This document shows, in pieces, positions 8,701 through 14,969 of a stretch of 17,019 nucleotides of DNA. Positions within the stretch are counted from its first letter, which is position 1; every line of letters starts with the position of its first letter. The notes beneath the pieces are model-generated. The model saw only the letters and a program-made list of their open reading frames with translations. It searched no databases and was not told where the DNA came from. The translations under genes and the position numbers were made by a program. Source of the stretch: Sulfurimonas sp. (lineage in GTDB: Bacteria; Campylobacterota; Campylobacteria; Campylobacterales; Sulfurimonadaceae); assembly GCA_027047745.1 (NCBI GenBank), contig JALTUB010000182.1:1-17019 (forward strand), read 5' to 3'.

Positions 8701-9325
8701 GTTGATAGTAAGTGCAGTTACTTCACCATTTAGATTTTTAGGGTCTATGTTGGGTCTTAATGGAGACGCTCTTGAAGAAGCAGAGTTTGAGATGGGAAGT
8801 AGTGAAATATTGCCAACTGAGAGAGAAAAACTTGATAATATAGCTAAGATAATGCTCAAACGACCTAAGATTAGTTTAGAACTATCTCCAACCTATGATG
8901 CAAATAGAGATAAAAAAGCTCTTCAGTTTAAAAAGTTGGTTGCTATTGTTTTGGAAAAGAGTAACCTTAAAAATATAGAGGATAAAGAAAATGCAATGAC
9001 TTTAGATCTTTTAGAATCAATCTATAAAGATAAAAAAGATGATAACAGACTAGATAAACTTAAAAAAGAGCTTAGTAGCAAATATAAAGATAAAGAGTTT
9101 GATATAGAATATAAAAAAAGATTGCTTAGCTTATGTACCTCTATCCAAGATGTTTCAAAAGTAGAACTTGAAACCTTAGCTCAAAGTCGAGTGGATGCTA
9201 TAAAAACATATCTTGTGACTGAAAAAGAGATAGCAAGTGCAAGGATATTGCAAGGAAAAATAGCTACCGTTAAGAGTAAAGATGATGAACTTTTGAAGCT
9301 TAAGTTAAATATAAAAGTAAAATAA
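5786..9325 (+). CDS. DUF748 / AsmA-like envelope protein, 1179 residues
   Basis: A very large protein with one N-terminal membrane anchor (about 4-25) and a long, mostly beta-rich body expected in the periplasm. The N-terminal region after the anchor (LTLKDISFNPFLFKLTLSG) is the usual opening of AsmA-like proteins. Near the C-terminus lies the DUF748 signature: LLEDSDGVIDINMPVEG (937-953), TSPFRFLGSMLG (979-990), then an F-x-x-G-S segment (EFEMGSSEILP) and RPKISLEL. AsmA/YhdP relatives are thought to bridge the inner and outer membranes and help move phospholipids. That role here is inferred from the family. The C-terminal 180 residues are rich in Lys, Asp and Glu and probably helical. Start: TTG with AGGAG six bases upstream; no ATG is available nearby. 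The gene is 62 bp after ccoG and may be read from the same transcript. The UUG and its SD are buried in the preceding hairpin. Confidence 0.85.
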   Translation: MFKKVILFILVLYAILGVIVLPLVLKPKLIDIVKQETNAKLTLKDISFNPFLFKLTLSGAKLHSLDDKTLVEFKSLLVDVDVHSLLVGAVHVKDVILERPEIFVVHNKDKSINLLKVLKASKTQIEPKVKEKTTLPRIIVDNIEIINGCLNYQDFTRADEFDFSFYEIGFRLKDIDTNDFNNSRASMRFYSNLGDGGFVDFKTKLRSYKPVVLDGTLDFQATKLYTEWKYIKENLNIEIADGKISLGLHYNLNLDDLNATTIDKANIALNNLRILPKGKDKDILNLRSFYVKNATIKPFAQAVHVEKVGIDNLDVRIKRDKKGHIDWLSYIKVKGHDTKQKSDLNSSSSPAKPWSLVLDDLSLEKIAIRVDDSSVYPAVTSKINTLNLYAQNIKLNDTKSFPYQLNMLMNDKAKCTSAGSIKQDNLEISTHTICKNFDLAHYNPYIKQVAKSELKVYDLRLNRALLGLDSRVDIKDINKSIAVNVRDTNVTLTKFYLSKRTQGEKLTSFDKFAVSGIAVDTLKNDIKIKKVALNGLVTNAIRYKNGKINFDNLVVPKDKKIVKTKSKKSATKALRFTLGEFSLNNAKVNFDDKVLSSNPKQKIDKMNFHAYNIDIKRGTWLKYKLSARLNSKAYIGASGSLRHTPLEEKGSISLSKIRLKDITPYLQEKSFINIADGKLSVKAKTSYAVSKKHPDLQVDGSVNLKDLFINDSRNGSSLLGLNDLKVKKFTFEYNPNRIYIDEVDLKSFYVDAMIDKNKQLNFSKLVKSSDVKKEEVNSSKDPVFPLKIAKIKVIEGNAKFADYSIPLKFKTNIHNLNGAIYSVSNSPKEITLVDIKGDVDEYGSTKLKGSIKSSNPKEFTDLDFNFKNLELNSLSGYSAVFAGYEIDSGKLFLDLGYKIENSQLLGKNSVIIKNIKLGKEVEDENVTVLPLGFAIALLEDSDGVIDINMPVEGNIDAPDFKYGALVWKTFGKLIVSAVTSPFRFLGSMLGLNGDALEEAEFEMGSSEILPTEREKLDNIAKIMLKRPKISLELSPTYDANRDKKALQFKKLVAIVLEKSNLKNIEDKENAMTLDLLESIYKDKKDDNRLDKLKKELSSKYKDKEFDIEYKKRLLSLCTSIQDVSKVELETLAQSRVDAIKTYLVTEKEIASARILQGKIATVKSKDDELLKLKLNIKVK

Positions 9326-9350
9326 AAGCATATTTTAAATAAGCAATAGC

Positions 9351-9369
9351 TATAATTCGCTTTTATAAT
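9351..9369 (+). promoter_or_regulatory. Two overlapping candidate -10 boxes for yeiH
   Basis: TATAAT occurs at 9351-9356 and again at 9364-9369 in the 66-bp gap before the transporter gene, set in A/T-rich DNA without a clear -35 box. Campylobacterota sigma70 promoters often show this form. The SD (AAAGG, 9381-9385) precedes the ATG at 9392 by six bases. With the second box the leader would be only about 16 nt, so the first is the likelier one. Confidence 0.5.
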
Positions 9370-9391
9370 TAAAATAATATAAAGGTTTATA

Positions 9392-10513
9392 ATGGCTTTT
9401 TCAAAAGAGAACATTAAAGGAACTATGTCTGGAATCATCTTTGTTGCAGTTTTTGCTGCAGCTGCTACGATGCTTTCACACATAGATTTCATTCATAAGT
9501 TGGGTATTTCACCTCTTGTTATCGGTATCGTTATGGGTATATTTTATGCAAATACACTTCATCAGCATATTCCAAGTGAATGGGGAAGTGGTATCACATT
9601 TTCAGGTAAAAAGATACTTCGTTTTGCTATCGTATTTTATGGTTTTAGAATCACATTTCAACAAATCATGGCAGTAGGTTTGAGTGGATTTACAGTTTCA
9701 CTTATCATGCTCTCTACTACTTTTCTTTTAGGTACATACTTAGGTATGAAAGTATTTAAACTAGACAGAGATACATCTATGCTAACAGCTGCAGGTGGTG
9801 CAGTATGTGGTGCAGCAGCAGTTTTAGCAACTGAACCAGTTTTAGAAGCTGAGGGTCACAAAACAGCCGTAGCAGTCTCTATGGTTGTACTTTTTGGTAC
9901 TATCTCAATGTTTTTATATCCTGTACTTTATGCTTCTATCATAGAACCTGCAACAGGATTTTTACACATGACACCTGAACAGTTTGGTATCTATACTGGT
10001 GGTACAATCCATGAAGTTGCTCAAGTTGTTGCAGTTCCTGCTTCAATCCCGACAGCAGCTATTCATGATGTGATTACAACAGCAAGTGGTACAACACTTT
10101 CAGCTGATGCACTTCACACACAGATGGCAAACTCTGCAGTTATTGTAAAAATGACTCGTGTTATCATGATTGCTCCTATGCTTATTGTTCTTGGACTTTA
10201 TCTCTCTATGCAAGCAAAAAAAGCTGGTGGAGCAGGAAATGGTTTAACACTTACTATCCCTTGGTTTGCAGTTTATTTTGTAGGTATGGCAGGTTTTAAC
10301 TCCCTTGACTTAGTCCCTCATGCGATAGTTGGAACTATTAACGAGATAGACACATTCTTACTTACAATGGCTATGACAGCTCTTGGTATGGGAACAATCT
10401 TTGCAAAATTTAAAGGTTTAGGTCTAGCACCAGTTTACACAGCAGCGAGTATGTTTGTATGGCTAGTTGCTGGTGGTTTTGTAGTAACTAAAGCCGTAAC
10501 TGCAATTTTTTAG
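9392..10513 (+). CDS. yeiH: YeiH/UPF0324 family membrane transporter (putative sulfate exporter)
   Basis: A 373-residue inner-membrane protein made of about ten hydrophobic helices from residue 12 to the C-terminus. Family motifs are clear: KILRFAIVFYGFRITFQ (74-90), AAGGAVCGAAAVLATEP (133-149) and GGTIHEVAQVVA (203-214). Related proteins are annotated as putative sulfate exporters (PF03601). The substrate is poorly proven, so the name is a family label. In a sulfur-oxidising bacterium an exporter for sulfate or a related anion would make sense, but nothing in this window tests that. The start is ATG with AAAGG six bases upstream. Length and residues look intact. The gene ends in a TAG seven bases before a large palindrome that probably terminates it. 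Confidence 0.88.
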   Translation: MAFSKENIKGTMSGIIFVAVFAAAATMLSHIDFIHKLGISPLVIGIVMGIFYANTLHQHIPSEWGSGITFSGKKILRFAIVFYGFRITFQQIMAVGLSGFTVSLIMLSTTFLLGTYLGMKVFKLDRDTSMLTAAGGAVCGAAAVLATEPVLEAEGHKTAVAVSMVVLFGTISMFLYPVLYASIIEPATGFLHMTPEQFGIYTGGTIHEVAQVVAVPASIPTAAIHDVITTASGTTLSADALHTQMANSAVIVKMTRVIMIAPMLIVLGLYLSMQAKKAGGAGNGLTLTIPWFAVYFVGMAGFNSLDLVPHAIVGTINEIDTFLLTMAMTALGMGTIFAKFKGLGLAPVYTAASMFVWLVAGGFVVTKAVTAIF

Positions 10514-10519
10514 TAAAAA

Positions 10520-10551
10520 TTAATAACGATTAAAATTTTAATCGTTATTAA
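10520..10551. terminator. Perfect 32-bp palindrome after yeiH; probable (once bidirectional) terminator
   Basis: The left half (10520-10535) is the exact reverse complement of the right half (10536-10551, TTTTAATCGTTATTAA). A transcript could fold it into a stem of about 14 pairs with a tiny loop. It begins seven bases after the yeiH stop. The stem is A/T-rich and no long U-run follows, so termination strength is uncertain. The right half occurs again at 12279-12294, where it contains the stop codon of the histidine kinase gene. Confidence 0.6.
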
Positions 10552-10556
10552 ACTCA
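10535..10556 (+). repeat. Left 22-bp direct repeat flanking the ATPase-nuclease gene
   Basis: The 22 bases here are identical to 12278-12299 in the same orientation. Similarity continues to 10563 (against 12306) with two mismatches in 29 bases. This copy is non-coding and makes up the right half of the 32-bp palindrome. It looks like a duplicate of the 3' end of the histidine kinase gene. Confidence 0.85.
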
Positions 10557-12278
10557 GTAGTTAGATACTATTTTAGGCAAACAATATGAAAAAAATACCT
10601 TATGGACTAGCAGATTTTAAAAGAATCAAAGAGAAAGATTTCTATTTTGTAGATAAAACTAAGTTTATAGAAAAGTTAGAGAATCTTAATGAGAGTTATC
10701 TCATCTTCTTAAGACCTAGACGATTTGGTAAATCTCTTTTTATTGCTATGCTTGAAGCCTATTATGATAAACATTATAAAAACGATTTTGAGATGATGTT
10801 TGGGGATACTTACATAGGAAAAAGCACAACTTCTCTTGCTAATCAATACCACATAATGCGATTTGATTTTAGTGGTATTGATGTTAATGATGTTGAAGAA
10901 AGTTTTAGAAGTTATCTTTTAAGAGAATTGCAAAGCTTTATTTTAAAGTATGATCTGAACATATCTTTAAGAGAGAATCCAATAATTTTATTTAATGATA
11001 TCTTCAAAGCTATGCAAGAACAAAAACTTGAACTCATGATACTCATAGACGAATACGACAACTTCGCAAACAAACTACTACTTAGAGAAAAAACAGAGTA
11101 TTTAGACTTAGTAAGCGAAAGAGCTGCATCATTTAAACAGTTTTTTACAGTTTTAAAAACAGCTACAAGTGGAAACGATTCACCACTCAAACGAATGTTT
11201 ATAACAGGTGTAACTCCTATGACTATGTTTGATGTTACAAGTGGGTTTAACATAGGGAGTAATATATCTCTTCATCCAGACTTAAACGATATGGTAGGTT
11301 TTAATGATGAGGAACTCAATGAGATTTTAGAGTATTATAAGCTTGATGTAGATAAGGAGATATTAAAAGAGTGGTATAACAACTATACTTTTAGTCCACT
11401 AACAGAGCAAAAAGTGTTTAATACGGATATGATATTATACTTTATAAATAAATATCAAATATCAAACGATCTTCCAGACGAAATGATAGATATAAATGTA
11501 AGAAGTGACTACTCTAAACTAAGAAACATAGTCTATACAAACAAAAAACTCAATGGAAACTTTGAGACACTACAAACACTCATAGCAGGAGACAGCGTAT
11601 CTCTACCAAACTTAGTTCAAGACTTTTCAGCACTAAACCTAGAGTTAGATGAAAATTTTAAATCTCTTATGTTTTATTTGGGACTTATAACGATTCACAG
11701 TAGAGAACTCAATTTAAATCTAAAGATTCCAAATGAAACAGTAAAAAGAATTGATATAGATTTTTTAAGAGCAACTTTAGCAGTAGAAAAGATTTTTCAA
11801 CTAAGAACAGATAAGTTAAATAAAGCTTATGAAGAGTTTGCATTGGAAGGTAGTTTACAAATTTTTAAATATTTAGCCCAGATGATAAAAGAAAATACAG
11901 GAATCAGAGACTACATATACAAAGAGCAGAGTGTAAAATCAATGTATATGGCTTACTTATCACTAAGTCCATACTATGTAGTAAAATCAGAACTGGAACT
12001 TAACAAAGGGTTTGCAGATATTTTGATTAAACCCTTTAATCCTTATGTAAAATTTGCAGGGCTTTTAGAGTTTAAATATATAAAAAAAGAGGATAAAGCA
12101 GATAAAAAAATTCTAAAAAAACTCAAACTTGAAGCGATAGAGCAACTAAACAAATATGAAAATGATTCACTTGTAACTCAGTACACAGACCAAGGCATAG
12201 GGCTAAAAAAAGTTGTCCTAATCTTTCATGGGTGGGAGATGCTTGTTTGTGAAGATATTTAACCAAAACTAAAATACA
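10552..12278 (+). mobile_element. Candidate one-gene insertion between direct repeats
   Basis: About 1.7 kb holding a single gene is bounded by the 22-bp direct repeats. Removing one repeat and the interior would leave yeiH, a perfect 32-bp palindrome, and the intact 3' end of the histidine kinase gene: a simple convergent pair with a shared terminator. No transposase or integrase is present, so the mechanism could be site-specific recombination, target duplication or mobilisation in trans. The boundaries are approximate. Confidence 0.45.
10586..12262 (+). CDS. AAA-ATPase-like protein with C-terminal PD-(D/E)XK nuclease domain
   Basis: A 558-residue protein of the AAA-ATPase_like (PF09820) plus PDDEXK_9 (PF08011) type. 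The N-terminus (IPYGLADFKRIKEKDFYFVDKT) is the family's usual opening. The Walker A variant is RPRRFGKS (43-50) and Walker B is ILIDEYDN (152-159). The C-terminal nuclease-like core has GFADILI with D478 and LEFKYIK with E495 and K497, the D...E-x-K pattern of PD-(D/E)XK enzymes. All catalytic positions look intact. The family is scattered among bacteria, often in many copies. Its role is not settled; defence or mobile-element functions have been suggested on domain grounds only. The start ATG has a weak SD (AGG, 10575-10577) and a possible -10 (TACTAT, 10566-10571). It ends convergently 18 bp from the histidine kinase stop. Codon choice is patchy: a stretch at 11040-11100 favours C-ending codons, unlike the gene's 5' part. 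Confidence 0.88.
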   Translation: MKKIPYGLADFKRIKEKDFYFVDKTKFIEKLENLNESYLIFLRPRRFGKSLFIAMLEAYYDKHYKNDFEMMFGDTYIGKSTTSLANQYHIMRFDFSGIDVNDVEESFRSYLLRELQSFILKYDLNISLRENPIILFNDIFKAMQEQKLELMILIDEYDNFANKLLLREKTEYLDLVSERAASFKQFFTVLKTATSGNDSPLKRMFITGVTPMTMFDVTSGFNIGSNISLHPDLNDMVGFNDEELNEILEYYKLDVDKEILKEWYNNYTFSPLTEQKVFNTDMILYFINKYQISNDLPDEMIDINVRSDYSKLRNIVYTNKKLNGNFETLQTLIAGDSVSLPNLVQDFSALNLELDENFKSLMFYLGLITIHSRELNLNLKIPNETVKRIDIDFLRATLAVEKIFQLRTDKLNKAYEEFALEGSLQIFKYLAQMIKENTGIRDYIYKEQSVKSMYMAYLSLSPYYVVKSELELNKGFADILIKPFNPYVKFAGLLEFKYIKKEDKADKKILKKLKLEAIEQLNKYENDSLVTQYTDQGIGLKKVVLIFHGWEMLVCEDI

Positions 12279-12299
12279 TTTTAATCGTTATTAAACTCA
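12278..12299 (+). repeat. Right 22-bp direct repeat, overlapping the histidine kinase 3' end
   Basis: Identical to 10535-10556. On the minus strand it encodes the last residues (EFNND) and the TAA stop of the histidine kinase, so this copy is under coding constraint and is likely the original. TAAAAT and ATTTTA (about 12270-12283) also form a small A/T hairpin between the two convergent genes. Confidence 0.85.
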
Positions 12300-13429
12300 A
12301 TAATTATCTGCGTTCCTTCATCCTCTTTGGACTTAATATCAAGTTTATAGTTATGCTCTTTTACGATATTATCAACGATGCTTAGTCCCACACCAAAACC
12401 ACCAGCATAAGAACTTGCTCTGACAAATCTTTTAAATATTTCATCAAGTTTATCTTTTTTTATACCGATACCCTCATCTTTTATGCTAAAACTATTTTTT
12501 GTAGTTGTTAGTGTTATAGTTGTGTTTGGATTTGAGTATTTGATGGCATTACTTAGGAGGTTATTTATAAGCATTTTTGCTTTTGTTGGGGAGATATTTA
12601 GATGACACTCTTGCAGGTCTTGGATGATTTTAATATTTTTCTTCTCTAAAAGTTCTCTAAAATAGTTTACAGACTCTTTTATAACTTCATCAAATAAAAT
12701 ATCTTGAGCTTCCTCTTTGGAGTTGTCAAAACTTAAAAAACTAAGAGATGAGTATATCTCATAAAGTTGTTTAGCACTGATGGTTATATTGTTTACTATG
12801 TTTTCATCATAGCTCTGTTTTGATTTTATCCTTGAGCTACTCATCATAAGTGCTGTGATGGGAGTGTTTAGCTCATGAGTAGTATCTTTTACAAACTCTT
12901 CTATCTCACTCATCTTGTCTTTGATGGGTTTTAAAAACATATAAGATAAGAAGATGGCTATAATTATGATGGCGATTGCTGTCATGATAACAGTATATGT
13001 TATCTTGTTTTTTAAAATATCTATGTTGTGGTTACATTCGCTACTCTGGACAACAACATACTCTGCGTTTAAATGACCTGCTGTTTTGTTTGTTATGAGA
13101 GTAAAAGCTCCATTTTTCATGTAAAAGTCTTTAGAAAAATCTATCTTTTGCATTACTCCACCAAAAAGTAAATTTCTATTTTTATCTAAAACAGCAACAT
13201 TTGCTTTTAGAAAAACAGGCATTTTAAACTTAGTATGACTCATCTGAGCTTTTATTATCTTAGCACTTACAGTGTCAGCGATATGGTTCATCTTATAAAA
13301 GTTTCTGTTTTTTTCCATAGATACTTGAGATGAAAAAAACCAGTAAGTTGCAAGTGCCAAAAAGGTGAAAGTTGAGATGAGATATAGTGCTAAAAATGAA
13401 TAAAATGATTTTTTAGTGATTTTATTCAT
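12281..13429 (-). CDS. Sensor histidine kinase without HAMP domain
   Basis: A 382-residue inner-membrane kinase. The first membrane helix is at about 11-33, a roughly 110-residue extracytoplasmic sensor region follows, and a second helix spans about 143-165. The H-box is FVKDTTHELNTP with phospho-acceptor H185. The ATP domain has the N-box NNLLSNAIKYS (289-299), G1 DEGIGI (318-323) and G2 GGFGVGLS (343-350). Only about 20 residues separate the second helix from H185, so a HAMP linker is absent. This is common among short kinases of this phylum. The signal is unknown, and the sensor region matches no domain I recognise. Its ATG overlaps the end of the response regulator gene by 8 bp, so the pair is co-translated. 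The 3' end coincides with the right direct repeat. Confidence 0.93.
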   Translation of the reverse strand: MNKITKKSFYSFLALYLISTFTFLALATYWFFSSQVSMEKNRNFYKMNHIADTVSAKIIKAQMSHTKFKMPVFLKANVAVLDKNRNLLFGGVMQKIDFSKDFYMKNGAFTLITNKTAGHLNAEYVVVQSSECNHNIDILKNKITYTVIMTAIAIIIIAIFLSYMFLKPIKDKMSEIEEFVKDTTHELNTPITALMMSSSRIKSKQSYDENIVNNITISAKQLYEIYSSLSFLSFDNSKEEAQDILFDEVIKESVNYFRELLEKKNIKIIQDLQECHLNISPTKAKMLINNLLSNAIKYSNPNTTITLTTTKNSFSIKDEGIGIKKDKLDEIFKRFVRASSYAGGFGVGLSIVDNIVKEHNYKLDIKSKEDEGTQIIIEFNND

Positions 13430-14075
13430 AAATATAACCTGAACCTCTTATGGTAGAAATCCTATCTTTACCCACTAACTCTCTGATAGTTCTGATGTGA
13501 GAGCGAAGAGTTGCGTCACTAGGAAGTGAGTCAAAATCCCAGATATTTTGTGTAAGCTCCTTAGATGATAAAAGTCTTCCTTTGTTGTTTAAAAAGTAAG
13601 ATAAAAGTTGTGAATCCTTAGCCCCTAGAGATATTTTATGAGTATCTTTTATAATCTCTTTTGTATCAGGTGAAAAAGATATGTTTTTTGAGATTTTTAT
13701 AATCTCATTTGTTTCTATATTGAAAATGCGTTTGGTATTTAATATCCTTGCCTTCAACTCATCAAGCTCAAAAGGTTTTTTTATGTAGTCATGAGCTCCA
13801 ATATCAAAGGCTCTTTTTAGATAATCCGTATCTGTGTATGCAGTGATAAAAATAGTTGGAGTGTTGTCACTGTAAGAGCGAAGTTCTTTTAGAAGTTCTA
13901 GCCCATTTTGACCAGGAACATTTATGTCAAAGATAAAAAGGTCATACTTGTTACTATCAAGATGCTCATAAACTTCTTTTGAGTTATAAGCATAATCAAC
14001 ACTCCAAGACTCTCGTAAAAAGTCTAAGAGTATATCAGATAAAACAGCATCATCTTCCATCAGTAATATTTTCAT
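13422..14075 (-). CDS. OmpR/PhoB-type response regulator
   Basis: A 217-residue two-domain regulator. The receiver domain (1-115) has the acidic pocket E7, D8, D9, phospho-acceptor D50 (FDINVPGQNG), T78 and K100 (KKPF). The C-terminal winged-helix DNA-binding domain (about 125-217) ends with SDATLRSHIRTIRELVGKDR and IRGSGYIYE, typical of OmpR proteins. Phosphorylation by the adjacent kinase should control its DNA binding. Target genes are unknown, though divergent transcription from the methyltransferase gene puts that promoter within reach. ATG start at 14073-14075 with only a weak A-rich SD. First gene of a two-gene operon with the kinase. Confidence 0.94.
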   Translation of the reverse strand: MKILLMEDDAVLSDILLDFLRESWSVDYAYNSKEVYEHLDSNKYDLFIFDINVPGQNGLELLKELRSYSDNTPTIFITAYTDTDYLKRAFDIGAHDYIKKPFELDELKARILNTKRIFNIETNEIIKISKNISFSPDTKEIIKDTHKISLGAKDSQLLSYFLNNKGRLLSSKELTQNIWDFDSLPSDATLRSHIRTIRELVGKDRISTIRGSGYIYE

Positions 14076-14095
14076 TGTTTTACTTTTTATTGGTG

Positions 14096-14101
14096 TATAA
14101 T
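14096..14101 (+). promoter_or_regulatory. Candidate -10 box for the SpoU methyltransferase operon
   Basis: TATAAT on the plus strand, without a clear -35 box. It would start transcription near 14108 and give a leader of about 23 nt that contains the AAAGGA Shine-Dalgarno (14118-14123). It lies in the 55-bp gap shared with the divergent response regulator gene. Confidence 0.5.
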
Positions 14102-14122
14102 TTTAAAAATTTATCATAAAGG

Positions 14123-14128
14123 ATTATA
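14123..14128 (-). promoter_or_regulatory. Candidate -10 box for the response regulator/kinase operon
   Basis: Read on the minus strand this is TATAAT, about 48 bases before the regulator's ATG, with no clear -35 box. It overlaps the Shine-Dalgarno and start region of the divergent methyltransferase gene, so the two promoters face away and interleave. Polymerases or the regulator itself could interfere between them. Confidence 0.45.
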
Positions 14129-14130
14129 CA

Positions 14131-14910
14131 ATTAGATTAATTAAAATAGATAATATAAATACAGAAGATATAAAAATATACCATCAACTTAGAGAAAATG
14201 TTTTTGCTAAAGATAGAAGTTTTATAGCAGATAGTCCAAAAGTTGTTAATATCTTACTTGAATCAGATATTGAAGTTAAAAGTATTTTAGCTACTTCCCA
14301 ATATTACGAAGAGTTTGAAGAGCTAATCTCGTCAAAAAATATCTCTAAACTTTATCTAGCTTCAAAGCAAGACATGCAAAAGATTGTTGGTCACAAACTC
14401 CATCATAACTGCATGATGCACGGAATCAGACCATCAGAAAAGAGTTTAGAAGAGTTGGGTGATGAGATAATCATGCTAGATGAGATAACATCAAGTCAAA
14501 ATGTAGGCTCTATCGCTAGAAGTGCTGCTGCTTTAGGCGTTGATTCTTATCTCTTGTCCTCAAAATCTCCTCACCCTTTTAACAGACGCTCACTAAGAGT
14601 TTCGATGGGTCATGCTTCTCTATTAAAAACTCATATCTATCATGATATAAGTGAGACGATAAAAAAGTTGAAATCTATGGGCTATAAAATATATGCTGCA
14701 GAAGTAACAAAAGATTCTCTACCTCTCTCACAAGTAAAACCAGCAGATAAATGGGTTTTAATAATGGGACATGAGGGAAAAGGCATATCAAAAAATATCT
14801 TAGAAATGTGTGATGAAGTTATTTCTATAGAGATGAAAGAGGGCATAAAAAGTTTTAATGTTGCAGTGGCTGCTTCAATCATGATGTACAAGTTAAAATT
14901 TATAGTATAA
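14131..14910 (+). CDS. SpoU/TrmH-family RNA 2'-O-ribose methyltransferase, AUU start
   Basis: SAM-dependent SPOUT enzyme that methylates a ribose 2'-OH in rRNA or tRNA; the target base is not deducible. The catalytic domain shows the three SpoU motifs: EITSSQNVGSIARS (118-131, with N124 and R130), MGHEGKGIS (212-220) and MKEGIKSFNVAVAAS (235-249, with N243). The first canonical in-frame start is ATG 14374, but the frame is open for 81 more codons upstream. These encode a typical N-terminal substrate-binding region (AKDRSFIADSPKVVNILL, then DIEVKSILATSQYYEEFEEL). That stretch has no ATG, GTG or TTG in frame. ATT at 14131 lies seven bases after AAAGGA (14118-14123) and gives 259 residues, normal for the family, so I choose AUU as start. 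It probably leads a dbpA-pcm operon. Confidence 0.85.
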   Translation: MRLIKIDNINTEDIKIYHQLRENVFAKDRSFIADSPKVVNILLESDIEVKSILATSQYYEEFEELISSKNISKLYLASKQDMQKIVGHKLHHNCMMHGIRPSEKSLEELGDEIIMLDEITSSQNVGSIARSAAALGVDSYLLSSKSPHPFNRRSLRVSMGHASLLKTHIYHDISETIKKLKSMGYKIYAAEVTKDSLPLSQVKPADKWVLIMGHEGKGISKNILEMCDEVISIEMKEGIKSFNVAVAASIMMYKLKFIV

Positions 14911-14969
14911 TCATGAAATTAAATTAACAATAGAAAACTTACTCATTGAAACACCAAAGGTTACTTAAT

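Noticed and set aside
8434..8859. 141-codon minus-strand open frame opposite the DUF748 gene
   Set aside because: It is antisense to the conserved DUF748 signature and has no promoter or SD; other minus-strand frames at 7288-7599 and 5773-6006 are alike.
14374..14910. SpoU methyltransferase starting at the first ATG (178 residues)
   Set aside because: It would drop the N-terminal substrate-binding region, lacks a good SD, and ignores 81 open, protein-like codons preceded by a well-placed AAAGGA.
14946..14969. TTG start eight codons upstream of dbpA
   Set aside because: No SD precedes it, whereas AAAGG stands nine bases before the ATG at 14970, which matches the family N-terminus.
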